From the NCBI GenBank assembly GCA_029207755.1, contig JARCOQ010000016.1, forward strand, positions 6,000,501 to 6,064,500: DNA of 64,000 nt, read 5' to 3'. Both the position numbers and the translations under genes were made by a program. A model generated the notes under the pieces. The model was given only the letters and a program-made list of their open reading frames with translations, was not told where the DNA came from and ran no database searches. This DNA is from Chamaea fasciata. Its lineage: Eukaryota; Chordata; Aves; Passeriformes; Sylviidae. This document shows, piece after piece, positions 1 to 11,986 of the stretch. Every line of letters starts with the position of its first letter. Position 1 is the stretch's first letter.

Positions 1-1067
1 GCTATGGACACAGGGAGAGCACCAGTTTTGTGTCAGAAGAGAATCCCTACTAGCAAATCAAGATTGACAATAACTAATTCCACATGCCTCTCTCAGCCTT
101 CCTAGACAAAAAAAAGGGAAGTGTAAAAGAGGAAAAATTTATAGTTCTGGCAGATGCGAATCTTTGATTCTTGGAAGCACAGTTTTGAAAATTATTTTTA
201 GATGAAGTTTCTTGTCAAGGGCAGCTGGAAGCCTGCAGTGTTTGAATGTATTTTTAAAAAGGAGTTTCATTTCTCATAATCCTTTTAAATGCTGTAAATA
301 ACCCTTACTCCAGAGAAGAGTCCTTTCAAAATCCATTTTCTGCTTTTCTACTTCAGGGGAATTTTTTTAACAACAGAAGTGACCTGGCAGCTGGATCACC
401 ATGGGTTAGGCACAGGCTCTGTGCTGATTCTGCTGTACCAACTGGTCTTAGCACAACTCCTCCCTGCCCAGAATCCAAGACCTGGCCTCTGTCTGTGCTG
501 TCAAGTTCATAAGTGACAAAAGTGTGTAACAGCTCACTTAAAAATTTACTACTTGTTGTTTATTACAAGAGGTAAAAACAAATGTGCTTTCCAAGCAAAA
601 GGCAAAAGTTTGGCTATTAATCTCTGCATCAGCTCATACAACTTAATCTGACAGTTTTTGTAAATGACTTGGCAGAAACAACCCTATGTAACCCCCAGAC
701 CCTCTGTTCCCACATCTCCTAAGACAGATGTTCATTGCAGGTGATCAGCCCATGGATGTTGTTTCTCTGATGTGTTGGTAGCATGTAATCCATTGGCAGA
801 GATTACTTTCTCACCACTATTTTGGGTTTCTGTCTTCCATTCTGACATCACCTTTCATGAAATTTGCAGAGCATCATTATCTGCCTCTCTTTAAAATCAA
901 AGTAGAAAATTAATTCAGACTACATCCAGAAAGGAATGGACATAAGGACAAAGCAGCCATCTAGGACTCATTTCCTTAAAAAAGGCAAGAAAATCTTTCC
1001 CATTATACAACTGTTGATTTTTTTTTTTTAATCAGTGCTTGTATTTCAATTCAAGTGATTCTCACAG
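1..1067. other. Intergenic DNA beyond the PSMG3 3' end; no gene seen
   Basis: This is AT-rich, CpG-poor sequence with no long frame and no recognisable repeat. By human gene order (TMEM184A next to PSMG3) it would be the spacer towards TMEM184A, but nothing of that gene is visible here. Confidence 0.5.
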
Positions 1068-1132
1068 AGAAAAAAAAAACCCCAAAAAACCAAACCAAAC
1101 CAAAAAAAAAAAAAAAAACCAACCCAAAAAAA
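1068..1132. repeat. A/C-rich low-complexity tract
   Basis: A runs broken by CC and CCAAACC on the plus strand make this a poly-T/GT tract on the minus strand. It lies directly past the PSMG3 poly(A) signal and may act as the downstream cleavage element. A shorter T run sits at 1,019-1,031. Confidence 0.85.
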
Positions 1133-1147
1133 CACTAGGTAAAATTT

Positions 1148-1542
1148 GATTTGACAATGTTTCTTTTATTCTCTCAGCAGTGGGTGTTCCCACTTTGTGG
1201 TAGGGCACAGCTACAGAGCTTGGCATCTGCTGCTCCTCTGGACACATGCGCAGAGCAGAGCCCTTTCCCAAATAAATGACCCACCCAACATGATAAAAGT
1301 AGCACTTTTCTCCTATGTTGAGACAACTGATCTCGTCTCACTGTCTTCATGGACTTGCAAACCTGTCCCAGTAACAAAACCCACAAATCTTCTACACAGT
1401 AGAGAAAAATTCATGAAATTCCTCAGGACGTCCAAAACCACCACAAAGACATTCCATCATTTTCATTTCTTAGTCCTTTTTAAATAGGTGGTGATGAGTC
1501 ATGGACTCAAGATCATTTCCTTGAATCCAGATGGCACAAACT
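1148..1542 (-). other. PSMG3: PSMG3 3' untranslated region (extent inferred)
   Basis: About 395 bases run from the TGA to the expected cleavage site. The only canonical minus-strand poly(A) signal near the stop is at 1170-1165. The left boundary is inferred at 15-20 bases beyond that signal. No repeat or second frame of interest is seen inside. Confidence 0.65.
1165..1170 (-). terminator. PSMG3: PSMG3 poly(A) signal AATAAA
   Basis: The plus strand reads TTTATT, so the minus strand has a perfect AATAAA 373 bases after the stop. Downstream in the transcription direction (1,140-1,070) the minus strand is T and GT rich, which fits the U/GU-rich downstream element that helps cleavage. Confidence 0.75.
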
Positions 1543-1695
1543 TCACCACACTTGGCAACTTCGGATCACTTCTCGTAGAGCCTGTATTCCTTCCACGGTC
1601 TTGTCCTTTAAAGCCATGGCGAGGAGAACAGGTTTGTTCCCAGCTTCCTGCGACACGAATGCCACCAGGTTTTTGGCACAAACATGGACGAGGGG
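1543..1695 (-). CDS. PSMG3: PSMG3 coding exon 2 (C-terminal 50 residues and stop)
   Basis: This is the second and last coding exon of PSMG3. The acceptor on the minus strand reads CTTTTCAG, ending at 1696, and the exon continues in phase 0 as PLVHVCAKNLVAFVSQEAG, through ALREVIRSCQVW to a TGA at 1545-1543. The human protein has the same end, with CQVW as the last four residues. Together with exon 1 it gives 72 + 50 = 122 residues, exactly the usual length, with no frameshift or internal stop. The gene therefore looks intact and under normal protein constraint. It lies about 2.0 kb from exon 1. A start-to-stop frame on this strand at 1681-1499 is an off-frame shadow. Confidence 0.96.
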   Translation of the reverse strand, partial: PLVHVCAKNLVAFVSQEAGNKPVLLAMALKDKTVEGIQALREVIRSCQVW

Positions 1696-3726
1696 CTGAA
1701 AAGCAAAGGGATACAGATGTACATTCCTACAGGTGGGAGAGTCCTCCTGCAGGAGTTAGGAGAGGAAAAGCCCTGGAGTGACGTGGAGAACCTGTTGATC
1801 CTGGACTCAGCCTGAGTCGATGTTTACTGAGCAATTCCAACATGGTCAGCAAAGGCAAACCATGGGACAGAGAACTTTAGAAAGCACTTTCTCAATCAGT
1901 TTAAAAGGGAAGAGTTTGGTCCCGCGTGTGTGTGCCAGCCACCCACACCAGCCTGAAACAACTTCACTGGAGCTGCACTTGAATTGAGTTCAGCACTGTC
2001 TGGAAAACTTGGAAACTCAGTACGGAGAATCTTTCCTTCCACAATCCTCCCACCTGAACTATGACACCAGTGTTAAATTATATGAAATGTGGTGGATCCA
2101 AATGCCTTTACTTCCTTCACAGCCAGGTTTCTAAAGAAGTTTGCAAGTACAGTTTTTTTGTTTAAAAACTTGGTCTGAAGAGGGGACATTCCACTGACAA
2201 GCCCTGGAAAAAAGCTGTTATTTTTGTAATTCCTAGAGACCCCCAAATGGTGTTATATGCACACTTTTTGTATGCCTGGTGTTAGAGATGTTACTTTTTA
2301 TTTTAATAGACTAATGAAAACCAGAAGTAAGTAGTGAGGCTGAAGGAGGCAAAAAAAGGGATATAATCTTTTCCATGAGGTTTCTATAACAAGAATAGAT
2401 CAGAACAGCATTGATTATTTCACTTAGACAGTATCTACAACGACATCTAGACCAACTGTCTGACAACTCAGAGCTGACCAGGTTAAAATATTATTCAGGG
2501 GATTGTCCAAATGGCTCTTAAACACTGACAGGCTCAGAGCATCAACCACCTCAAGCCTGTTCCAGTGTCTGACCACCCTCTTGGTGAAGAGGTGTATTCT
2601 AATGTCCAGTCTCAACCTCACCCAGCACAGCTTCAAACCACCCAGCTTGCCTAGGTTTTATTTACACCCACAGTTGTGGATCTGTCAGAAGGATGAGTTT
2701 GCTTTGTATTAGCTGCTGCTTGGAGGTGTGCAACATCCCAAAGAAGGATGTTAACAGTAACAAGCAGCAAAGCAGCAAACTAATGAAAGTGTTTTCTTGA
2801 AGTTTAGGTCAGTTAAGTTAGTTAAAATTATTTAAAAACAGAATGGAATAAAGTAAACATAGTACTTCCCATTTCCAAATAAAACACAAAATAAGCTTGG
2901 GGGTGGAGGCGGTCAGCATTAGCAGATAGCAAAGCAGAGAAAGCAAAGTATCTCCCATCCAAAAAGGGAAGGTTATTACTCAAGAGAAAAAACTCCACAA
3001 GGGGAAGTCATGGATAGAATCAGGAACTTGTGTTGCTATAGCTTTTCTAGTTAAAGCTAGCAAGTAATATGTGATAGCTTCAACCCTGATGGAAAGCCTC
3101 ATAATCTTGTAGCTCTGTAACTTTCTGTTTTAATGTTTGACCGGTTGATGCTTTGTGAAACACATTTGCTTCTGCTTTCTCTCCAGCTTTGTGAAATGCT
3201 CAATAAAAACCTCATTTTGTTGAAGTAAAACAAATTAAACTTTATCAAGGGAAGGTGCTGGCAGGCACACTTGGGAGGGGGCAACTAAAGTCCATTATGG
3301 GGCTGGCACAGACAGGGGAGGATGGGGGTGGGAAAACAGACCTGAAAAGGAAAACAAACTCACTGGAACAGAAACCCAAAAAGGTTATCAATGGCTGCAT
3401 ATTTAATCTTGCAACCCTTAAATCAACAGAGCTTTATCAAACTTTCCATAAACGTGCAGAAGCAATCCATATCCTGTAGGACACTAAACAACAGATCACC
3501 AAACCACTGATGGCTAGTTAAACTTTTATGTCCAAGAGCAGACGAGCGAGCGAGCGCACATACTTTCCTGATGAGCCCCTCTTTCCTCATTTTAAAATTA
3601 ATCTTATCACTGTTCAAACACTGCTTAACTGCTGTGATTCATCAACCTCCCTGGCAACTCGCACAGCCCCACCTACTACATTTCCCCCTTATCCTCGCTG
3701 CCTCTGCGCCTCGCATCCGCTCTCAC
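1696..3726 (-). other. PSMG3: PSMG3 intron
   Basis: This 2,031-bp phase-0 intron has a GT donor (GTGAGA) and an AG acceptor (CTTTTCAG) on the minus strand. It holds an old CR1 fragment in the same orientation as the gene (about 2,414-2,660). The rest is AT-rich with no recognisable exon. A short GAGC-rich run at 3,540-3,556 near the donor is the only other local oddity. Confidence 0.9.
2414..2660 (-). mobile_element. Old CR1 LINE 3' fragment, in PSMG3 intron
   Basis: The minus strand translates to a degraded CR1 reverse-transcriptase C-terminal end: residues RLDIRIHLFTKRVVRHWNRL, then SVFKSHLDNPL. This matches the avian CR1 pattern of a 'DIR..FFT..VV.HWNRLP.EVV..PSLEVFK..LD' stretch. The 3' end lies at the left and has lost the short tandem tail of young copies. 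It is truncated at its 5' end, as is usual for CR1. Confidence 0.8.
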
Positions 3727-3942
3727 CTCATCCTTGCCCAGCAGCACCTTGGTGGTGAGCGAGGGCCTGCCCACGTTGTCGCCGATGGTGTTGGGGTCCA
3801 CGTAGACGATGGTCCCCAACTTGCCGTACTGTGTGACCACCACGAGGACCGAGTTGGAGAAGGCCGTGCACACCACCTCCGTCGGCACCCCGTGCACCAC
3901 CTCCTCTCGCTGCTTGGACGTCACGATGGGACTCGCTTCCAT
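3727..3942 (-). CDS. PSMG3: PSMG3 coding exon 1 (proteasome assembly chaperone 3), residues 1-72
   Basis: This exon encodes the first 72 residues of PSMG3 (PAC3). In the known family, PSMG3 pairs with PSMG4 and helps build the alpha ring of the 20S proteasome in the cytosol. The minus-strand translation starts MEASPIVTSKQ and contains the family-typical stretches VVCTAFSN, LVVVTQYGKLGT and LTTKVLLGKDE, which align without gaps to human PSMG3 as I know it. The ATG at 3942-3940 is chosen because it gives the human length, and it has a strong context (G at -3, G at +4). The frame stays open a little upstream, but without a better ATG. The exon ends in phase 0 after a GAG codon, followed by a GTGAGA donor at 3726-3721. 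A pyrimidine-rich run just upstream of the ATG, ending in GGAAG, could be an acceptor for a non-coding first exon; this is inference. Confidence 0.96.
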
Positions 3943-4750
3943 CGCTTCCAAAAAAGAACAAAACGGCACCAACAGTATGACAACGTTAGATTAAAAGCAT
4001 GCGCTACGGGCTACAGAAAGACCGAGTCCTTTCCATAATTTTAAATACCCACGCTTAAGTTAATTTCAGTGCAAACCCCCAGCCCAGACTGGGGAGGACT
4101 GGGAAATCCTGATGCGATGGCATCACTGCCCCTGCATGGCCCCGCTGCCTCTGCCAGGGGCCCTGCTAACGAGGGTAGCTGCTACCGAGGGGGAAACCTC
4201 GAGCCCTGCTTTCCACCCCGGTTCCACCAGGCTTTTCCTGGGAGAGGGATGGAGACAGGGACACAGGCAGACAGCCACCCCCCATCCCGCCGGGCCGCGG
4301 CCCTCACCGCCCCTACCCTTGCCAGCCCCGCCGCGCCGCCGCTCTCCGCCCAGGCCCGCCCCGCCGTGGCGGAAGCGGCGCCTTTCTTTTCCTTTTCCTT
4401 CCTTCCTTCCCTCCCTCCCGCAGCCGGCGGGGGGCGATGGCGCAGGGTAGCCGCTGCCCTCACGGCCTGTCCCCTCCCCTTCCCTCAGCGCCGCCGCCAT
4501 TACCCGCCGCCTTCGCGCGCGGGAGGCGCCATCTCCGGCCCCGCCGCGCTTCTCTCACGGTCCCTCGCCGGGCTCGGGCAGAGCTGCCGCGCCCGGCCCC
4601 TTCTCCCGGGGACGAACCCCTTCTCCCGGGGACGAACCCTTTCCCCCGCTCCGCTCTTCACGTCTGGTTTCTCCCGTTTCACGCCGGGAGGTGGGGAGGA
4701 GTCACAGAGCAGGACCCCCCCTGCGCCATGAGGGGGTGGCCTGTGAGGGG
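3943..4750 (-). promoter_or_regulatory. PSMG3: PSMG3 CpG-island promoter and 5' UTR region
   Basis: CpG is dense from about 4,270 to 4,680, against a CpG-poor surrounding. Two YY1-like sites face the PSMG3 direction: GCCGCCATT at 4,493-4,501 and GGCGCCATCT at 4,525-4,534 (minus-strand ATGGCG cores). An ETS-like GGCGGAAGC lies at 4,367-4,375. YY1 sites of this kind usually sit just inside the transcription start in housekeeping genes, which suggests initiation near 4,500-4,560. No TATA box is seen. A non-coding first exon spliced to the ATG exon is likely but not proven. Open frames on both strands here reflect GC richness. Confidence 0.75.
4597..4636. repeat. Perfect tandem duplication of 20 bp inside the PSMG3 CpG island
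   Basis: Two identical adjacent copies (4,597-4,616 and 4,617-4,636) begin CCCCTTCTCCCGG and end in GACGAA. They lie just upstream of the likely PSMG3 start site. Confidence 0.95.
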
Positions 4751-4934
4751 CCAGGTGACCCTGGGGGCCCTAGAAGGGCCGTGAAGATTGTTTTTATTTT
4801 TACCTCCATTTCCCTGTGGGATACGATCGCTCCCACTGCTGGGTGTTAACGCCACACTGTGAGATCCTGAGCGTGCTTTCCCATCTAAATAAAAGTTGCT
4901 TATAGAAGGGGCTTGTGTAAAGGAGGCAACTTTT

Positions 4935-5209
4935 TATGTAGGCATACAGGGATAGGACGAGGTGAATGCTTTTAAACTGAAAGGGAAGAAATTTATATTG
5001 GCTATTAGGAAGAACTTCCCTGTGACGGTGGTGAGGCGCTGGCACAGGTTGCCCAGAGCAGCTGTGGCTGCCCCATGGAAGCGTCCAAGGCCAGGTTGGA
5101 TTGGGCTTGGAGCAACCTGGGATAGTGGAAGGTGTCCCTGCCCATGACAGGGTGAAACGAGATGATCTTTTAAGGTCCTTTTCAACCCAAGCCATTCTGT
5201 GATTCTATG
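4935..5209 (+). mobile_element. CR1 LINE 3' end, sense copy
   Basis: This is a clear avian CR1 3' fragment. It runs from GGGATAGGACGAGGTGAATG, through AGGAAGAACTTCCCTGTGACG, GCACAGGTTGCCCAGAGCAG and AAGGTGTCCCTGCCCATG, to the classical tail ATTCTGTGATTCTATG at 5,194-5,209. It is 5' truncated with few changes from the family pattern, so it is fairly young. Its 3' end points away from PSMG3. Confidence 0.95.
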
Positions 5210-8200
5210 AAAACAAAGCTGGTTTTGGTCATGGAAGTGGCCTTGCCATTAGCTGAGCGAGCGTTGGCAGATGCCCGATGGAGCTGTACTGAGGGATAAA
5301 ATAAAGACATCTGTGTGAGGAGAGTGAAACCAAATGTGTCTGTCCCAGGTGCAAACATTTGTTTCTATTAATTATTCCCAGTTAATACAGTGTTATTTTT
5401 TTCCTTTGAAATACTGATACGCAGGAATAAAAATGTTGTATTCTAATATACACAAAACCCTGAAAATTGGAATTTCCCAGAAGTTTGCAACCTCCCAGAC
5501 TCCTGCAATTGCTGCACCTAAAATACAGTTGAAACCTGCATTCCCATGTTTTAGCTCTCCTTTACCAGCATCCTCACCACATCCCAAGTATCGTGCCTAT
5601 GGGTACAGCAATAGCTACCTGACCTCTGGGTTATCTGTTCAGGTAACATCTCTGAAGGCCCTCATGAATACTTCTTTTGTTTGTTTTGCATTAAAAATTT
5701 TACCGAAACTTGATTACAGGAGAAGCATATACACTTGTGCTGAGAATCCTTTAAGGCACCATTAGAGAGCAGCAGAGGTCCATGGAAAAGCTTTTCATTC
5801 AGCAGGTTATTTTTGTGGTTAATTCAAACAGAGAGACTCTATACCTTTTCGGTACTCTTCACAGTCTGGCAAATAGTCTGTTTTCCAGCACTGAATAAAC
5901 AGCATTCCTCTTTCTTGCTTACCACAATCACTCGAGGCTTTGCCTGTTTGATAGAGATAATAGCAGCTATTGTCAGTAAAACCTCCTGACTCATAAAGAA
6001 ATTTATTTCTGCTCTGCCTTCTCCAGAGAGTAACTTTACTTCAGGACACAAAGGACTGGATTCTTCCTGCCATCCTTGCCAGACTTCATTTTATTTTTTA
6101 CATCACAGGAGAACAAAGGGAGTCCACTGTAGTTCAGATTTACATGGAAAACACCATTCTTTGCTGTTTTGCATTAGTTTGGGACAAAAACCCAAAAGTT
6201 GTCTTCCACAGTTTCAGTCAATTGAATGTCTCATTTTGGCATGTGGCTGAGGTGGGATATAGCAAGCTGAAGTAACTGAGCACTGAATTCTCATCACTGA
6301 AAGCGAATACATTAAAGAAATGGACTAAGGGGAAGACTCCTGTTGTCTGTGTGACTGAGGCAGAGGATGGGGATTTGAGGATACACACCAGGACAGGTAA
6401 TGGGACCTTTCCTGAGGGAGTCTGTCTGCCTGTCATCTGCTTCACAGCATTTCTGCCTGAGAAAGATCTGTATCCATACACTCCTGGTTTCTATAACACT
6501 TTTTCTCCATAGATCCCTGATCACATTGCAAACATTATTACATTTAGCTTCATAAACTGTCTTTCATCAGAACAGATTGTTAGTATAACCCATTTTACAG
6601 TTCGAGGGAAATAAAGAATCGAGACCGACGGCAGTTTCAGAGCCATCAAATCCTCAGCTGGAGATTTCACAGGATTTCAAGATCCCTTCTTCCACTCCCA
6701 TGCACTCGCTGCCAAAGAAACTTAAGTCGTGCATGCCACTATCTCAATTATAAGAGAAAATCAATGTCTGTGCAGCCCCATACCTTGACAAGCAAAACTT
6801 CTAATATTGCAGCTTAATACCTTTGTTATTATTTATTCGAGCAGTTTCGTACTGCTTTTCTTTTAAACTGTTTAAGTGCCTCTGTGTGTGTAGACTGGAA
6901 GGAGGCTGCTTTTATATTAGTCTTTGCATTTATCTGAACTGATTTTATAAGAACAAATGTGTAAGATCCATAGAGCAACAGAAATCTTTCCCACTACTCT
7001 CGAACATAGACACACAGTGTTTCAGGACACACATTAATAATCCCTGCTCTGGGGAGTGCCTCACTGTCAAAGTGCTGGGCTGGTTTATTAGTTTACAGGT
7101 TATTACTTCTCTAGTTTAGATTTCTCTCTTGTATCTTTTATGATGCAGAATATAGACTGTGAGCTGGAACCTCGGGTGCAGCTGGACTCTGGGCTGCACA
7201 GCCAAGGAGAGAGGAAAGGAATTAGTTTGCTCCCTGATGCAGGAGCTCCTTGGGAATTATTCTGACCCTTGTTATAAATCAGATACATGAAGTGGAGCTG
7301 CCTGTGAGTACATTCCTCGGGCCAGACAATATCAGAACGCTCCTCTTCCCCTTATTACTGTCACAGCAAGGTCGGGGGTGTGGGTGGTGCAGGGTTGTGT
7401 GGGGGCTCTCTCTCTGGGGCCATTGTAAAAGGAGTGAAAGAAACGGCAGAAATTCACCTCCTGGATTTCTCCTTTCAAGCCGTCCCCACTGCATTTAATT
7501 AGTCTGGAAGAGACCGTGTTCAGGAAATAATAGTGAATGGAGGCCCTGGGGGAGGCAGGGAGAGGAGCACACCTGGGGCTGTTCAGCCCCAGCAGTCGGG
7601 TCTCTCTGGCTGCCTCTCTGCGGTCAGGAGAGAGCCTTTGGCCTTTGGTGCAGGGTGGAGACACGGCTTTGAACCTGACTGTCTGCAGTCAGGAGTCACC
7701 TCTGCTGCACCTGAAGTTGGTTGTTTTATCTCTGGGTTTCTAGAGCTCCTCCTGATAAAGGTATGAGCCTGCCAAACACGACCACAGGACAACTGCTTCT
7801 GCACTTGAGCAGAAATGGGGCATCAGGTGTCCTGGGGAACCTGAGGCTGGGGTGTGAGCTGCTGAGGAGTTCAGATGTGTCCAGGATTAGGTAATACCTG
7901 AACAGCATCTCAGAGTTAAAGCTCTGAGGCTCTCAGTTTACGTGCTTGTATTTTGAAGGAAGATGAGGGGATTATGGCTCTTTTGTGCATTGGTCCCTTT
8001 TCTGTGCTCCCTAGGATAACAAGATTATCAGTTCTTATTCTGAGAGACAATTCTAAGAGGTTTGTTTTGTTCTGAAGTTGTCCCCATGGCTCTTACTGTA
8101 CGGAGCACCTCTTATTTCATTGATTGTGTGAGAGGAAGGTTCAGCCAATCCATCAGGCATTGCAGAACCACTCCAGCCTATTCTGTTGTTGATGAAACAT

Positions 8201-11200
8201 TTTTTTTTTCAATGTAAAATTCAAAGCCAGCAAAAAGCATAGTCTTAGAAGAAAAAACAAACATAACACTTAAACCCAAATTTTTCCCATTCTGAGTGAG
8301 CTGCACTCAGCTGCACATCTGAAATAGAAGTGCTGGATGTGTTTACATGCTTGAGAATGTCAGGTCATGCTATTGTTTTGGTTTCTTGCACTTGCAGCTT
8401 AGTAAGGGAGCAATATGGGAATGTTCATTAATGTTTGTGTCAATAGTAACAGCCCACATATGAGCACTAGCAGATTTTCCTGAGAAAGCTCAATGCACAG
8501 GGTAGGATTTAAAAACATGGCAGTAAGCCAGCATGCCCTGGCTGGGCCTGGAAACATCTAGGTAGCAATTTGACTGGTGCTCTGTGGAAGATTTTTTTAG
8601 TCAGATTTAGCGACCTATAAATAGAGGAGTACTCCAGCCCTTGTAGGACTTTTTTATGCTGTGTCATTGGTGTTTTCTGAGCTGCTCTGCAGGCTGGAGG
8701 AGGAGGATTACAGATCCATGGGGCTGAGAGGAGAAAGGAGCAACCTTGATGCTGGGGGAGAATTTTGGGAAGGGGCTCCTGCTGAGATTGCAGAGCCTGG
8801 CATGAGTGAAGCAAGTCACACCTGCAGAAGGACTTTGCTGAAAACAGTTTCTGGGGTGCTTGATCTCAAGCAGCAGTAGTTTTCATATATTTGGTACCCT
8901 TAAAACCAGCACATCTTAATTTTTCCTTGGAAAAATTTCTCCAGAAATTATTTCAACAACCACTGAAATGAAAATGACATTCTTGAAATGTGTGAGATAC
9001 ACCTCCAGAAACACTCCAGACTACCTAAGAGAGCCAAAAGAGTTCCAGCTACCTAAAAGAGTCAGGATTACATCATGCCGTCAACCTGGTGCTGTCTGAT
9101 GATAATTTTATCCTCGATATTTATCATGAGATAACAGCTGGCTGTTCAGGGCACTGTAGGCAGGGGGTATGGAACAGACAGAGTCATCATGAGGCAAGAT
9201 TGAGTTTGAGTACTGTTTACATAATTTTCATTTGTCAAATAACAGCCCTTCATAGATCACAACCATGACAGCGCCCGTGGATGGTGTCATCCATCAGCAC
9301 ATCTACTTTGTGAGCAGCAGAAGCTTTGTATTGCTGCAATGGCCAAAGGAATTATTTCCATGGATCAGTAAAGACAGCAGTAATTGCCTTAAAGCTCACT
9401 ATAGTTTATGTAGGAGATTTTCAGGTGCTTGTGGTGGTCTGTCAGATGGAAGACAAGATGCAAATGGGGTGGATTGTAAAAATCACTGTGGCATAGCTTC
9501 TAAGAGTAAAATTCATATCCTTCTGTTCCTGAGAAGTGTGAAAGCACAGAAATTAACTCCATGGCTCTTGCAGAAGTAACGAGAATGTCTGAGTATTAGT
9601 ATGATGCTAATAGTACAGTCAGTCCTATAAATCACTTAATTGTGGCAGCAAATTAAATAGTGTTGTTGTCTAGAATTCACCCACAGTTAAAATGATATAT
9701 CTTGATGAGACAAATGCCTTCTGTGCTGCCAGTAATAAATTAGCTCCTCTTTCAAGTGAGAAAACAATTAAAAACTTGGTTGAAAAGGGCATACTTTCTC
9801 TGTGGCCACTGATCCCTCAAACTCTGGAAATAATAAAGTGGTTCTAATAGTTGTTCATTGTTACACAGTTGAAAGAGGAAAAATCCATTGCCTCATTATG
9901 TTCACGACAGTTTTGAAATTACATTGGGAATATTTGAAAATGTAAGAGGCATCTAACCAAATGGTTTCAACTTTGACAATGTGTCATCATTTGCAGTTCA
10001 TAATGCTGCTGTTAACTTTTGGAGATATCAGTCAGTGCACACAGTGGAAAATGAGAATAAATATTTACCTTGCATTTATATACTGCATAAATAACAGCAA
10101 AGTACACAGTAGACAAGTCATGATTCCATTTGGAGGGTTGTGTAACAAAAGTTTCAGAATTACAGGAGGTATTAATTTTGCAGCACACAAATATGTGGAA
10201 GCATTCAGGCAAGTTCTCAACAAAATGGGCAACAAACGCCTTGCCAATGAAACAATTCCAAAATGATTTCTGGGTATTATGAATTAATACTGAATATTAG
10301 GTGAAGATTGGCCTCATGTGATTTTTAAGTTTTTTATAGGTGTCAAATCTATTGAAGATGGTGGAAATGCCTAGTGTGTGAATGTCTCTTTCTTTTATTT
10401 TACATTAAATTTGTTTGCCATCTAGTCAAAATTATCATCCTTTCTGGTGCTGAAGTTTAGCACATGAAACTGAAGTTATGCTTTAAGCCACAGTAAAGAA
10501 GCCAAGTCAGACTTGCATAAAGACATTCCATGGCAAGGCAGGTGAGTTCAGGCAGGTGTCCTTCAGTGGGCTATGGAGACTCTCAGATTTCTGTCTTCAT
10601 CTGCCTCTACTAAACAGATTCACTGAACAGGGGTGAGATTTTAGGAAACTGGGAGCTCTATTGAAGGACTTACCTATGACAGAAGATTGGAAATACATTT
10701 ATGAAGAATGTTGAGATTTGAAAGATTCTGTGAGGCATGTGCTGCAGGAATTTGTTTTTAGAGGAGTTTCTAATCCTGGTTATCTCCATTTCAGAAAACT
10801 TGTATAGTTTACTACATTTCCTCCTGTGTTTAGAGAATAATCAAATAAATATTTCCCGTTGGAAGCAGATTTAATACTTCAAAGCCCTGCAAAATATTGA
10901 GTCTATAAAAGTTGAAGTTCAAAGTTAATTTTAACTGACCACATAAATTCTTTTATGAATAAACATAAAAAGAAACAAGTACTGAAATTGTTTGTTAGTG
11001 CCATTCTAAGTAACGAACTGAAGTTTGTGATAATTTAATTGTGCTTTTGATGGACTGTACAAATGTACTCTTAGAACAAAATACAATTATTTACTGGGGA
11101 AAATGGCATTAAAATGGACTATTGTCCCTTATTTCATAGGTGCTTATCTCCTGTTTCTGCACAAGAAACATGATAATTAAGAAAGGCAGATATGCTATCA

Positions 11201-11980
11201 ACTTTTTAAGTTTCATCCTGGAAATGAGGTTGGAATACTCCATGAGGAAATCAATGTCATTTTCTTATTCTCTTCTGTCTCAGTAAGAAATGCGCTTTTT
11301 AAATCCTTCTTTGCTCTGCATTTGCAATTCTTCTTCTGTATCTTTAGGTGACTCTAGGCTGAGCTCATGTTTTTGTTCTCAACTTCATGTGAGCCTCTTT
11401 TTCTAACCTTTCCAAGAGCATTTTGGAACTAGTTTGCCCTGAAACTCTGAGATCTGAGAACACTGGAGGATTAGGTTTAAACTTGTTAAACTGAATTAAC
11501 ACTCCTGCCACATGATTATGGCCTGTGCCAGTCCTTCTAATCTTGTTCAGAGTTTAGGATAATTTGTTTAGTAGGGCTGATCAGCTGGAGGTTAATTCAA
11601 TTGGACTTTGGTTATTTATTCATGCCCGGATTTGCTAAGTGTCACAGCAGATACATGAGGTCTCTGTTACAGTTATGAGATGGCTTCATTAGTGTGACGG
11701 AGAGTCCATCTGGGTGACTTCCTTTCCTCAGTGCAATAACTGTCTGTCAGGGCTCTCTCCAGTGGAAAAAACTCCTTATGTAACATCTCCCTTTCATTTG
11801 TGTCACAAGTGTATTGATTACAACTTAAAAGGCACCTTCTGTTCTGATTGCTGGGATTGCTGGTAAACTTTCTCAGAGATGTCAGTAGTATTCCAGCTCT
11901 ACATTTTCAACTGATATCAGAATTTAAAAGAAAATCACCAAAGTGTTTTAAAAGCCATTTATAATTAATTATGTGTTTTC
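5210..11980. other. Gene-free intergenic DNA
   Basis: This is AT-rich sequence with no recognisable exon, CpG island or young transposon. A possible MIR-like fragment at about 6,520-6,650 is listed separately. Small open frames on both strands resemble no protein I know and lack splice-site support. The stretch 9,240-11,650 is especially AT-rich and repeat-poor. Confidence 0.5.
6520..6650 (+). mobile_element. Possible ancient MIR-like SINE fragment
   Basis: The order CATTATTACATTTAGCTTCATAA, a run with AACCCATTTTACAG, then GGGAAATAAAGAATCGAGAC resembles the 3' half of MIR (ATTTTACAGATGAGGAAACTGAGGC). Identity is low, so this is tentative. Confidence 0.35.
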
Positions 11981-11986
11981 GTGCAG

